A stretch of 64,000 nucleotides of DNA, taken from positions 2,542,001 to 2,606,000 of the forward strand of contig NC_026505.1 of NCBI RefSeq assembly GCF_000182925.2. The letters run 5' to 3'. Each line of letters begins with the position of its first letter. The stretch's first letter is position 1. Source of the stretch: Neurospora crassa OR74A. Its lineage: Eukaryota; Ascomycota; Sordariomycetes; Sordariales; Sordariaceae. Below the pieces are notes generated by a model, which ran no database searches, was not told where the DNA came from, and saw only the letters and a list, made by a program, of their open reading frames with translations. Below are positions 1 to 12,706 of this stretch, piece after piece. The position numbers and the translations under genes are program-made.

Positions 1-1406
1 ATGTGTTTTGAGGATTAGTGTAGGTTGTCATTCACGCAGGCTTGTCGGCATGCCAGCAACGCACGCTGCAAGCCGTATAGGCAGTTAGGACCTAGGACCG
101 AGACAGAGAGTAGTCAGCTGGCGTTGTGATGGAAATCCGACCGCATTGAGCGCGTGACCGTAGCCCAGTCATCCACAGAGGCAAAAAGCTAGGCATTTCG
201 AGTCCACCGACAGCAACTGCGAAGAAGACATCGGGAACAACGGAAACATAACAAATCAAGCGAAGCTGGAGCGAAACACAACATGGCGACCAACAGAGGA
301 TGTCTGGGGTTGCCAGATCGGATGGCTTCTGGCAGGACTCGGCGGCGGCGATGAAGTCGACGTGATTTCGGGCGGCGATATAGGCCGACCTATGGGCAGG
401 TAAACTATAGTAGAGGTGTGTGTGTAGATGAACAAGCCCGGGCAGCCAATGGATCCGATTTCACATGAAGTCAAAGCTGTGCGCCGGAGCTTCGTTTCTC
501 AACGGCCGAACCTGACCGACCCCTTAAATCTCTTCGCATGCACCCAAGACACGACGAAGCCAATTGCGCAGCAGACGAAAGTTGAATTGCAGGCCTGTTG
601 CAGAATGTACGCGTCGGTCGGCGACCAGCAATCGAAAAACAAGGAGATAACCTCTGAAGACCAAGATTCAAAAAATCTCGAATGTCCGTGTCATTGATTG
701 CGGATTCGAGGTCATCGACGCCAGGGCAGCAACGGAAATCTCTTACTGAGCTTGATCAGGCAGGGAAGAAAGTGAAAGGATCGAATGAAAATAGGAGTAA
801 ATCGCTCGGCTTTTGGGCTTTCAGCCAATCATGTTGCAAAGATGATCGACCTGATCGCGACACCACGTCGACGACTTCGTTCGAGTTTGGCGTATACAGT
901 GCACGGTCCGCACAGAAACCAACGAGAAAACAGGTATCGGTACAGTGCAGTTGTCCGGCTAATCCATGGGCGCAGCGCCGTAACCCCGCCGCCATGTGCG
1001 CAAGCTCGATGGAGCACGCAAACCTCAGCTAGCATTGAGGTACCGGTACGAGCTTTCCGGCTAGCGGTCCCAGACAGGCCCCAGGGGACGGTCCCAAGGA
1101 AAACGACAGGCACCGCGTCTGATTTGCCCTTGCGTCGAATTCTGGAGCGGTCGAACGAAGGAGCCTTCTCCAGAGCAACGCAACGAGAACGCAACTCACC
1201 ACAAGTTTTTGACAGGGATTAGCCTCGCAGCAGCCTCCGTTTGACGACATTCTTCGACGCGAGTGGAAGCCGAGCGGACGGCCCCCCCCCCCCCTGCCTC
1301 GCGATACTCTTAACTCGACGACATGGATCCCCCATCTTGACGCGCAGGAATCCTTTTGTGAAAACAGATACGCCAGCAGTACCTGCTACCAGCCTGCAGC
1401 AAGCGC

Positions 1407-1418
1407 GGTACCGGTACC
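1407..1418. repeat. 12-bp palindrome GGTACCGGTACC
   Basis: This is a perfect self-complementary 12-mer. An identical copy is at 18100-18111 and an 11-of-12 copy at 1039-1049. No function is known to me. A palindromic protein-binding site or a dispersed intergenic repeat are both possible. Confidence 0.6.
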
Positions 1419-1881
1419 TCTTCCTACCTGCCTCTCTGCCTGCCCTCTCTGGCGCCCCAGATACACCCAAAGCTGTCCACCGCTGTCCACCGCCAAAGTG
1501 GAGCTTCCAGGCCGCCGGAGGATCATCCCATACCAAAAATCATAGAGGTAGTCCATCATCTGTACTGCCGTTTCGTTGACGCCGCCGTCGATGCCGTTGC
1601 TGCTGCTGCTGCTGCAGGTAATCATGCCTGGTATCAAAGCTCGTCATTGAACAAATTTTCCTATCCAAACGTTCGGTCAGTGGCTACAGAGCGAGCGGGA
1701 TCTGGGCAAGTCCCGTCTGGATCGAAGGTCGTTTACCACAGGATTGGCTGTTAGTGGGAGAAGTCAGGCTCGGAAGTACCGTGGGCTGGAGTATTGAATG
1801 GCAGAATGGCCATCACTGTTAACTCCATGAAATCGATATTGGTCCGTATTTCCAGTTACCACCATCGCCATCATCACCACT

Positions 1882-1930
1882 CACCACCACCACCACCACC
1901 ACCACCACCACCGCCCCCGCCGCCGCCGCC
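1882..1930 (+). repeat. (CAC)n then (CCG)n microsatellite
   Basis: About ten CAC units run directly into CCG/CGC units. Short frames across it on both strands read as poly-Pro, poly-His, poly-Gly or poly-Trp and are artefacts of the repeat. Confidence 0.8.
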
Positions 1931-4900
1931 TCTTGGTTTCTTCTGTGCTCCTGCTGCCTCGGTGAGTGCCGGGCGGTTGCCGACCAGCTGGAGCCGAATC
2001 GGAAGTCCTTGGGCCTTGTCCTCCCTCTTCACCTTGGAGTAGCGTTGATGGCCAATAATGAGGCCCGAACGGCATCGACCTTTCACCCGGAGCCACTGTG
2101 CTGTTTCTGATTCGCGATCCTTGTCAGCCCAAAACAAATTGCTTTTTCAGATCAGTGGCGGCTGAGACTGAAACATAACCATTCTTTCTGGTTCCAACCT
2201 GGGGCCCGGGAACCTGTAGCATGACGCCGAGCCAAGCATGGCCAACAAGGTACCAAGGGACATGATGAGGTTGTCTCAAGAATCAAACAGAAGGCGGAGT
2301 GTTGCGGGAGCGAACATTAACGAAGCACAAGGCCCCCCGCGTACCTGCACACGAGCTCGCGCCACCAGCCCGACCTTACTGGCCGCAGGAGAAATAGGCA
2401 GGCAATGGCAGTCATGTCCTGCAAGGCGTGACGCAGGAGATGCATGGTGCTAGAGGCGTCCGTTCGTTAGTTCACGCTACGCATGACTAGTGTACCTGGG
2501 GATAGGTCCTCAATACCTGGATATACCTTTTTCTGTCCGGGCACAACCCGGAAGCAACGACGATGGCGGCGGATAACGGACAACGGGTACCACACGGAGT
2601 CAGGTCGCCGAACCAGAAACCAATTGGCAGGATGAGGGTCATCTACGAACGAATCAGGTCGAGCCAAACGGCTCGAACCGCTCAAGGGTGATCAGTTCGT
2701 TTGATCATTACATGGCAATACGCAGTGCTGGGAAGCTGTGACGGGATGGCCGGGTAGCCAAAGTTTCAGGGAACAGCATGCAAATCACAGAGTACCTTAC
2801 AGGTACAGGTGAACGCGTAGGTTCCCTGTCTTTCCTGGATCCCTCTTCGTGTCGTGAAGCTTGTCGGTGGCCTGGAACACCCAGCTCGCCGACAAAATGG
2901 TATGGTTCGTCTGGTTAATTCCGATCAAAGTGACAGCTGCCACGCATCAATTCCGCACCACAACCCTACCTTACATAACACCTTAACTAGCACACTAGGC
3001 AGGGTCGTGTATGGACAGATCAGATTTTCTGGTACTGCAACCACAGCAATGCAGTGGTTGTCCAGCATGCCGATTAAGTACTTGGCTCCGTTTATGCTAG
3101 GCACAACTGGGTCAGACACTCAGGATACGATACAGGGCATCCATGTTCAGCGAGATCAGCGATCGACCTCCCCTTCCTGCCGTGCCCTGTGCCTCTGCCT
3201 GCTTGCCGGACTCATTCCTGCCGCTCGAACAGTATTCCACGCTGTCTTCTCCCAGATCTGGCACTGGGGCATCCAGAGCTTGGGTTTTCCCGTTGGGCAG
3301 GCGCATTGCAGACCTTGACAGACACTGCGTACCTGCCATGTACCGCAAACGAACCTGCCTAATGTCTCACTCGGTCAACTGGACGTGATGATTTTGTTTT
3401 CCAACCTCAGACAACTTACCTAGCTTCGACCTTTGCTTCTCCCAGACCTTACTTGCACTGTTGTACATTGTTTCCTTCACCGGAACAACCGAAGACGTAC
3501 AGTCGTCTCTTGGCTACGTGCTAGGCCTTCTTGGGTGTCCTCTTCAATACCGTTTTCTTCATCTCGCGCTATGAGGTACCATACCCGATACGGCTCTCTC
3601 TCAGCTCCAATGTCTTCCCCTAGGCTCGTCGGTCTGCCCAACCACGTACAACATCCTTACCTCTGGCGGTACACCAAGGCCAGCATTTCATCCCACCGGT
3701 TCCACCGGGCCCTTGCACGTTCAACCTTTATCTGTCATTTTATTCTTCAAATCCCTACCAAGCCCAGCTTCCACTGCCCGCCGAAGATAGGACACCGCCT
3801 CAAGGTGACTGGTAAACACGATCCCGCCAGGGTGAGATTTTCGGACGACGTCAACGGTGTGCTAGCCCCCTTTTTGATGCCCGACAGTCAAGGAAAGCTC
3901 CGAGCCGTCAAGTGTCGTAGAAAAGGAAACGGCAGCCGAGGAGGTGTAAAGGAAAAGAAAAAATCAAAATAAAAAAAAGAACGGAACCGAGAGCAACGGA
4001 AGCGGGCTTCCGCAACCCACCTGCCCTAGGCCGAGATACAACACCACCACCATCATCATCATTGATTTTGGGTAGAATCTCTCTCAGCGCTGGTGGTGTT
4101 GAGCAAAACATAGAGTGGCTCTGATTGACTTTCTTAGCCACCACCTTGACACTTGTGTGTGAGATGAAACGAAAATGAGATAGGAGCTGAGAAGGAAAAT
4201 ACGGCTGTCGACTCACAGTCCAACACCGGGTTTTTCTCCAAGCAACATTGCTATCGGCGTCCCCTTAAGCATCAGCAACATCATCCTTTGGCAATATCCT
4301 CGGTTGAAGGATTGTCAGGCGGGAGTGTAAATCGGCCCTGCTGGAGTTTTACCCTTCCTCTCCACGGCTTCGCCGTCGTCGTCAAGGCTATCGCCAGCGT
4401 TGATATCAGGTATCCAAGTGGCCGTGTGGTCGAGCATGGGTGGGAACTGGAGAAATCAGCTCGACGGCTAATACCCTCACGACTAATGATTCGTGACTAC
4501 GTTCAGCGGCACCGCTGGGCATCCACCAAGGCCTCAACGCACCCCAGCAAGTGGAAGACCCCTAGCACACCCATCGCGACGTCACGTTCCCAAGCCAGCA
4601 GACCAGGCCTCAGGGCTACGTACCCTTTTCCTCGTAGACGGTGAGCTCGTCGAACGCCACGTCCCATCAGCCTGGGGTTCAGCCTCCCGTCTTCATAGAT
4701 CCACAATCACGATTCCCCTGTCGGAGACTCATCCGGCACTGGGCGCGAAGGGGTCCTCTTTAAAGCCTCTTTGGGGTTGTTGCAGATCTCCCCGCCCTAC
4801 CTGAGAAAGCTGGGCCCTACCCAGGCCCTACCTGGGGTTGCAGCCGTCTCCCGACATCACACTACGTACCAGTATTTTACCTTACTTCCGTTTCTCTCTT

Positions 4901-6394
4901 TCCCGTATGTCTTAGCCAAGAGCCGAACATCCACCTCTGGCGCAGACACCCCCAGGTACGTAGCCCGGCCACCTACCATCAAAGCCCTCGATTGAGGTGG
5001 AGCTTTTATCACTTTCCTGCTTCTTCTCCTCTTCACTCACTCATCACGACTAATAAGAAATTTCTTTGCCTTGAACTGTAGCCAGGCAGTATATCAGTCT
5101 CGGCCATCACCTTCAGGACAGCGTCAATCTGTCCTCAGTCAACCAACAACATCTGTTCCTGACTTTGGCACGGTTTTCTGTCACCACCCCGGCAGTCTCA
5201 TGAGACATCTTTGTCTCTTAAGAGTTTGCGTTCGAAAATTTCAACCCGACCAGGCCGCAAATCAGCTCCGGCCGTGCCGTGCTTCAACCGTCAAAGCTGT
5301 CAAAACAAAGTGGTGCTCGGTCTTTTCGTATCGAGTCCCACTTCCCAAACTCGCTCGAGCTGTCTCGCCCGTCGCCAGTGGTTAAGCTCCTTAGCGTCTC
5401 GTACGAGCAAGACCTAACCCACGCTCGGCGCGCTGTCACAGTCAACGAGAGCCCTGCTTCCGCCTGCTCCTATCCTTCTTGGACGGCCGAGAAGCACGTT
5501 CTGTCACGGTCCAGGCCCGACCGCCTCACAACGTCCGTTTTGCTTTACCACTTGTAACCGTAACCGGGCTAACATCAGAGGAAAAGGTCTCAGCTCTCAG
5601 AGAGGCAGGTGTACGGGATCACCCTGCAGCCCGCCTGCTCCTTCGACGCGGTCTTTTTGAGGATTGTGGTGCGGCAGTTTGAACGCAGACAGAGGCGTGG
5701 CCAACGCCTCGACACCAAGGCATCTGGGATCTTCCCAGTTGATCTCTGGCTCAACTGACAAGCCACCCACTTTGCCCACTCTTCTCACCAGCACAGTTCA
5801 CAAGCCTATTCGTCAAGAACTCTTCACCGTGACCGAATTCGCCATCCCCACTTTCGGTACGCAGAGTTCACACGCGCTCCTTAGCGCTAATCTCGAGTCT
5901 TTCCTGCGGGGAGGTGCCACTCGCTGAAGAACATATTCAACAGCGAAATCCTCTTTTCAAGCCTTTTTCGCATCCGCCGTTGTCTTTGGGCAAAGTTCAT
6001 TCAGCCCTTCAAAGAAAGTAGCGCGATTAAAAGACGCTGCTATCGAGACTGCCCCCACGGCCAACCTCGGGCTGATCCTCCGGTAGCACAAGAAACCCGT
6101 GTCAGAGGGTTTTAGATCCTGTTACATCCCTCCGACACCTCCGGGATCACTATCTATCAGCCCCCGAGCGATTGCGAAAATTGTTGCGCCTGGTAATTTT
6201 CGGTCCGCTTCGACAAGCCAACTCGAAAGCCAAGCCTGGACCTTTGGCGTTGAAGCCCTATCGAAGCCAACTATTGTGTGGCCGAAGCGCCGACCACCTC
6301 ACCTCTCCCCTAAAACGACCCGGCTTCACTGTGAGCTGGATACCTGGTAAACACGCCGTCCAAAGCGCTCGATTGAACCACACGAGCTTTCGGC

Positions 6395-7687
6395 ATGATG
6401 GAGGACAACAGGGGCCAGAGGAGGCAGAACGAGCCGCCTATTCATGGCGCGCCCAACCCGCGCTACCACCAGTCGCTGCATGACTCGACGCAGCAGCGGA
6501 GGTCTTTTGCTGGCGCGCAGGGGGATAGGTACCGGGCTGCACCTCTTACATCTTCGCCATCAGGAGCGGCCAGAGGAATGAGCGGTTCGGCTGGCTACAG
6601 CGGTTATTATCAAGAGCCCTCGGCGGCGGGATTTCCCACGACCGCCATGCCTCAGGGCGCGATGAGTTATCACCACGGACCGTCTGACTATGGCCAGCCT
6701 GATACACGGCAAACTCAAGGCTTCGCTAGCACTTACAATCCAAATGCTCTGATGTATAACGTACCCCAAGGCGCCGGGCCACAGAGCACCACGGTATACG
6801 ACACAAGCCAGCAGTTCCCTCAACGGCAACCGGCCACACTGCAAATGATGGCAACTGATGTCACTGCCCCGTATTTCTCCAGCGAGCCAACAAACACGGC
6901 GGCAGCAACTGCTTTGCAGGCGCAAACAGGACCTTCCAGCGCACAGGTATATGGGCAATCTAGCATGCCAGGTTACTCGTCTGGTGGGATGACTGGTATG
7001 GGAGGTATGAATGCGCAGGCTACCTCAACTTCCGACGTCAGGATGGAGGACGATTATCCGGCGGGAGGAACCCTGGATCACGCTTACGCGTCTTATCAAA
7101 CAGCATTGAAGGAGATATTCCAAAACATACAGAACGGTGTCCTGGCCACGGCTAGTGACTCGCTCATCCGTGTCTCGGACTGGCTCTTGTCGCATGTGGC
7201 AGACCTAGGTAAGCTGAGAAGCTTCCAGCGTATCCGGTGTTAGGCAATGGTAGGCATACTAACGGTAAAATTCTTGGTAGGACTGACCTCAGACGACCAG
7301 AGTTTACATGGTGACAGAATCAAGCTGTGGAACGACTTCAATCATGCTTGGTTGGGTATGCTCCAGCGCCAGAAAGAAATGACGGAATCTGGCCAACAAC
7401 CACAGCGCTCACAGAGCGTCATCTCGGCAGAAGGATTGAAAAAGATGGGGAAGGAGCTTATCAGATTGTGCGACTCAATTGAGCGCCATGGTCTCGTCGA
7501 CTACCAATATGGCGTCTGGGAGGAACAAATCATTGAAAGTAAGTCACACCTGCCGCCGCCGAGACACTGGAAAAGTGGAATATCCTTGCTAACCTTGGGA
7601 ATAGTCCTGACGGAGTGCTTGAACGTCTACGAACCAACGGAGTCATCCGGGGACGACAGTGTCGCCCCTGATTCACAGCGCCGCTGA
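6395..7687 (+). CDS. Conserved ascomycete protein of unknown function (Q/P/Y-rich N-terminus)
   Basis: Three exons: 6395-7208, 7281-7538 and 7605-7687, giving 384 residues. Intron 1 (72 nt) has a GTAAGC donor, a CTAAC branch and ends GGTAG. Intron 2 (66 nt) has GTAAGT, CTAAC and ATAG. Residues 1 to about 225 are low complexity, rich in Gln, Pro, Ser, Gly and Tyr. The part from about 227 (DHAYASYQTALKEIF) to the end looks folded and helical, with conserved-looking stretches such as LHGDRIKLWNDFNHAWL. I recognise the C-terminal part only as a generic ascomycete conserved region and cannot name a function. Intron 2 is a multiple of three and has no stop in frame, so an unspliced isoform would carry 22 extra residues. 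The start is a tandem ATGATG; the first ATG is used here. Confidence 0.82.
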
Positions 7688-9521
7688 AGGTCATGACTTG
7701 TGATTCACGTTCCGTCCAATCCGGTCATTGGAAGGCGAACATTTTGGCTCGACATGGCTTTTTCTTCTTGGAAAGCATTGCTATCTCTTCTGGATACCAG
7801 GCGTTACCAATTGTCCTGCTGTGTTGGGTTTTTCTTTTTCAAGTGTCTCGTGCTCCAGCGCAAGGAGTTGGGAAGTTGCTTTTGGTCCCAAGACCCGGAG
7901 TTGGCTGGACGTTGTGTGTATAATTGGTGTGGCTTACGTATCAAGGCATGTTTCTCCCCAACTCGGTCCGGCGTTCAAAAGAAAAAAAAACAAGGGATAG
8001 GGCGGTTTCTTGCTTTTGCACTAGGTCATTGGAGATTTTACGGTTCGGATGATGTGGGCGCATACTACGGTTCTCGCGAGGCGGATTGCGGAGAATGCCT
8101 GGGGAAATCTTGTCTTATCTTGGCTTCTCTTTTCGAGGTCGTGATGGAATGACCCATGTATCTCTAGCTCCGTGTCGAGCTTGATGTATGGTTGGCATAG
8201 TTTGGGCGAGAAGGGATGAGGAACTTTGTGTGATGACCTATGACGGATGCGGGGGGGCGGAGGCTTTACATGATCGAAGGCATGTCTCATCCAGAGACCC
8301 GAGAGTATGGTGGTCCTTGACACATTTCTCCCATATTCGGTAGGGTGGGAGACAGGAGACACGGCGGTTGGGTGGATGGAGCTATTGGGGAAACGTATCG
8401 CTGGGTTAAGGCCAAACATAGGAGAGTGGAAGCTTAGTCGGACGCCGAGTTCTGTGGATCAGGACAGCCGAAACACCAAGCCGCACAGCTAGCTCACCTG
8501 GGTTCAACCCCAAGTTACCAGACCAGCATCAACGCCAATTTACTTTGACATTGCATTCCTCCGAGCAGGTTGTACATAGCTCGAATTAGCGGGTTTGGCG
8601 CTATTAGGCAATACCCCCCCGTCGATGATTTATTTTATATATATTTGTTATGGAAAGTACGTTGCAAGTTCAATAGAAATAAGAAAAGAGTTGGGACTAA
8701 CCGCCCCTCGCGGCTGATTGGCAGCACTTCCATCCTTCCCACACTACCCATTTTTTTTTTTTTTTTTCACCATTTCTTTTTATCATCAAAGCCGGCGATA
8801 CAGGGCTCGTACCTGGTCTTCCAGCTAGCGAACGAAGGGGATCTCCCCCGATTACCTCGTGAGCGCGGTGGGAACTTGGTGGGACGGGAAAAGAGCATTA
8901 TTCACGATCGATCAGCACGAGAGAATTTAGTTCCCTAGGTACGCAACACCCCCTGATGCCACGATCCAATGATGGGGCAGCATGGGCTCAGGGGCTTGTT
9001 GGTGGTCGGACAAGGGCCGCCTTAGCTGACCCAGTCTGTTGGGTCGGTGTTGATTATTCCGACAAATACACTCCCAGCTGAAGAACCTAATGGTGTGTAG
9101 TGTACCAAGAACTAACATGTACATACACCTTCGAACTTGGCACTTGGGGTTTTCACCATTTTTTTTCGTGCCAGCTTAATGGCGGTAAACCCTTGACCGC
9201 GCGGTGCGAGATAAGAAAAGAGTGAACATGGCGACTAGCACAGTGTGTCAAACCCCAGATATCATTCAATGTTGCGTTGACCCCGATCATGTCATTTTTT
9301 TTTTCTTTGAATCAGTAACCCTGGTTCTTAACCTTGACATGGCAGGTTTGCTTTGTTGACATTTTATCCGAGTCGGTGTGCGTGTCAAGCCCGTTGGATG
9401 GCAGTGTAAAAAGCGAAGTACACTGCGCTGCCAAAAACAGTGTCGGCAATTCGACATTAGCAGCCCTGGCACTCCCCTATAAAGAGACGCTAAAAAGACA
9501 ACTAGTTTGCAGAACGCAAAA

Positions 9522-9545
9522 CGTCCATGTACAGCTACATGGACG
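9522..9545. repeat. Perfect 10-bp inverted repeat with 4-nt loop
   Basis: The arms CGTCCATGTA and TACATGGACG are exact reverse complements separated by CAGC. It could form a hairpin in RNA or a protein-binding dyad. No U-tract follows and no gene end is nearby, so a terminator role is not indicated. Confidence 0.6.
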
Positions 9546-12500
9546 ACAGTTGCCCGGCTTCCATTTGACACGCGCCCCTGGTCAGGTCCAGACTAGGTAT
9601 CCGTCCACTACTGCAAGACATCGCACACTCACATAACGCACCACGCTAGACAAAACCCCCCCCATCTCCGCCCATCCTCTTCCTGACAGGCGGGCGGCCG
9701 GCCGGTCGCATTGGGCATGTCGATGTGCACCAGATAGCCGACGTAACACGATCCCCCAAACCCTTCGGCCAACTTCTCAAGGTTCCCACGCAACTGTATC
9801 ACATAGACCAAGATCGCCAAAGTTACAAGAGCGCCGCTACGCACTTTACCACACCCCCGGATGGAAAGCGCACACATACCACCAATTGCGATCCTCGATT
9901 CACCGTATCATTGTACCAGCATCAAGAGATCAGAAGAGCTAGCAAGGAGATGACTGGAAACGGAGGGCGATGGGGAGGACCAGAGCGGCGGCTACAGCAA
10001 CAACATCAATAATAAGAAGAACGACGACGAAGCTGTGTACTACCTCGAGCGGATGGCTGCAGAAACTGAAGTAGGTAGTTCAGCCCAACCATCCACTTCC
10101 AACAATGCGGTCTACTATGCAGTAGATTATTAGTGTACGGTGGGCAGCAGTACACTACGTATGAGGCGTGCAGCTACGGGGTCGCGGTACACGTATTTTA
10201 CACGAACGGAGCCCAGAGGAGTTCGTTTCGTTAGTCGGAACGGGAACTTGGCTTTTGGACCCTTGACCACTGGATCCCGAAGGCGGACCAGACCGGGGGG
10301 AAAAATACACGATGCCCAGTACATATCGTTCACCAGTCGATGGGCCCCATCGTGATTCCGCAAGGCTGCTTTGCGTACCCACAGAAGGAAAACACAAGGA
10401 GGAAAAAAAAGGGCCGGCCGAGATCTCGACCAGGCTTCTGGCAGGTAAAGCGGCGTTTGGCGGCACGCCGTCGCAGGCTGAGGCGGAACTCGGTCGCATG
10501 TAAGTGTACGTTATTACGGTGCCTACCTCTACTGCGTACACACCTTGCAAGCCACCAAATGTCGGGTCACGGTAGAGGTACACTACACATGCCACCTCTC
10601 TCTCCGATGTGCACCTCTGCCGGCATTTGAAAGGTTAGCGCGGTGAACTTTTGTAGTGGCGGTAACTTTATTTTCCTTCAAAAGATGGCCGCTTTACTTA
10701 CGCAGTACATCCAATACCATGAATATTGCATGGTGGTGGTACCGCGCGAGAACAAATTACATGCCGGCAGAGGTGTATGTACTTTGATCAGGTGGAGATG
10801 GCTGACGGCGCGCAGCAGAGAAAACGGAGCTACCTAGGTCGAAGGGTCTCGTGGAGAATGTTCAGTTTCTATCCTCCCGGGGCGGAGAGGAGTCAGTAGA
10901 TTGATCGTTCGCAACAACAGGACACAAAAGCGAGCCGGAGAGATACATAGTTGTACTACCTCTATGTCAACTTTCGGCACCTCTATAGAATACTCACTGC
11001 CTGGACCACGGCACCGGGACACCGTGACAGTCATGTTGACGCCCTGGGGCGTCCTCAAATCGGCGACTTCTACGGCTATATCGGCGACATATCGCAGCCA
11101 CCTCGCTTTGAGGACCCTTTTTACGGCCGCCTCGGATCTTAGGCAGTCACCGAATGACACTCACAACAGCCACCTTGAGAAATTTCAATGAATGAGGGCA
11201 TACGCATTTTGACCTATTTCTGGCAACCATACTTTGACCCTAGGACGGCAGCAACCTCAAAATGGACCCCCTGCCCTGGCATTGGATGAGCCCTTTGCCA
11301 GTCGGCGTTGAGGCCAAGGATGTTGGCAATCAGCCAATCAAGCATCGAGCTCACGAACATGGAGAGGTTGCAGAGCGAAGGAGCCCGAAAAAAGAGAAGA
11401 CGATGCGACGGCACATTGTAACGTAAGCTCACAACGAAAGCAGAGAGATCCTATGACGATGGATGCGCGCATACATATCCGGGGACCTGGGGCGGAAGTC
11501 GTTCCCCTGCGCCGCAACAGCACCGTAGAACGCCGGGCGAGCCCTCGCATCATTGACTGCGTGGCACACTACATTCGCGTTCTCACTTGATCACACGCGG
11601 AATTTCGTGATCCTCAGGCCCCCCTCCTCCTTCTGCTCCAACGCGTACGCATCGAAGGGCCGCTTCCGCTGTAAGAAACGCCTCTTGATTCACGCCGACA
11701 TTATTCGGCTTCGCCATGCCTGACGACTTTTATCACAATAGTCGCCGAATATCAATGGCCGACACGTAAGTGAGTGAAGAGCCTATCAACCGATGTCATC
11801 AGCCAGAAAGAGCGCGGCTAGCGATTTCCTCAATTCCTGCATCGACACGATCCAATACGACAACGCAGCCACAAAAATTAGGTAGGCAGGTACGATCGCG
11901 GGCCCTCCCGGCAGACTCACCGTGAGTAGGGTAGTGCCCTCGGACAAGCACCGGCGATGGCTTCTTGAATAGGAAGGCACAAGCAACAGTGCCATCACCG
12001 ACCTGACCTCTACTCTTGCTGCCTGCCGCTCCTCGATCGCCGGTTACCCTTTTCGACACTGCATCATTGAGGAAAGGTCGAGTTACTAGCTTACAATGTC
12101 AATCTCGGAAGGCCAAATGATTTGCTATGGAACATGCAAAATGTCATCTCTCTACCGCCAACCCTTCACGTCTCCTCACGACTCCCACAACACACCGTAA
12201 TCGAGCTCGGTTGATTCCATTCCAGGTCAGATTTTGGGCAGCCAACCAACAATCCGAGGCTGCAAAAACCGCTGCGCAAAACAACTGCCTCCCACCGGCC
12301 GGCTGGTTTTCCGCTCCATTGCCGACTGTCGCGAGACTGACAGGCAGCTGGCTTCTTGACTTCCAGTCTCCCACGCCCTGCTGTCCCTTGTAGTGCCGAC
12401 TGCATCTACTGAACGCCGAGTACCTAAGTTCGGACTATAGGTAGGATCGGATTCAAGACAAGTGCCAGACCACGACGAGCCTTGCGATTCTCATTTGGCA

Positions 12501-12688
12501 ATTTCATCATCCACTGACACTCACAATTAACTGCATTCACAGCCATGCTGATCAAACACCTTACCCTTCTGGACAAAACAAGCGCGGGTGGCTGACGGAT
12601 GAACTGCGTAGATCTGCGATCCAATCCCCGGATCCGCAGTCCGCCCGTGTCCCCAAGATCCAGCTTCCGCCAACCAGTTCAGCAGGAC

Positions 12689-12706
12689 TGTACACTATAG
12701 TGTACA
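12689..12706. repeat. Perfect 18-bp palindrome
   Basis: TGTACACTATAGTGTACA equals its own reverse complement. It is made of two abutting head-to-head copies of the GTACACTA octamer that recurs through this intergenic interval. Confidence 0.75.

Larger units (their letters stand above)
1..6394. other. Intergenic / probable long leader, no supported gene
   Basis: No reading frame here has a convincing start, domain or spliced continuation. The first 3 kb is mixed sequence with GGTACC-type palindromes (1039-1049, 1407-1418) and a (CAC)n tract near 1882. From about 3400 the plus strand becomes pyrimidine-rich, as fungal promoters and 5' leaders often are. A splice-acceptor-like stretch (branch-like GACTAAT, then CTGTAG) occurs around 5048-5082, so part of 5000-6394 may be spliced leader of the gene starting at 6395. 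That is inference; no transcript evidence is available. Confidence 0.5.

Noticed and set aside
8491-8530. tRNA B-box-like GGGTTCAACCCC
   Set aside because: No matching A-box, acceptor stem or cloverleaf at the right distance.
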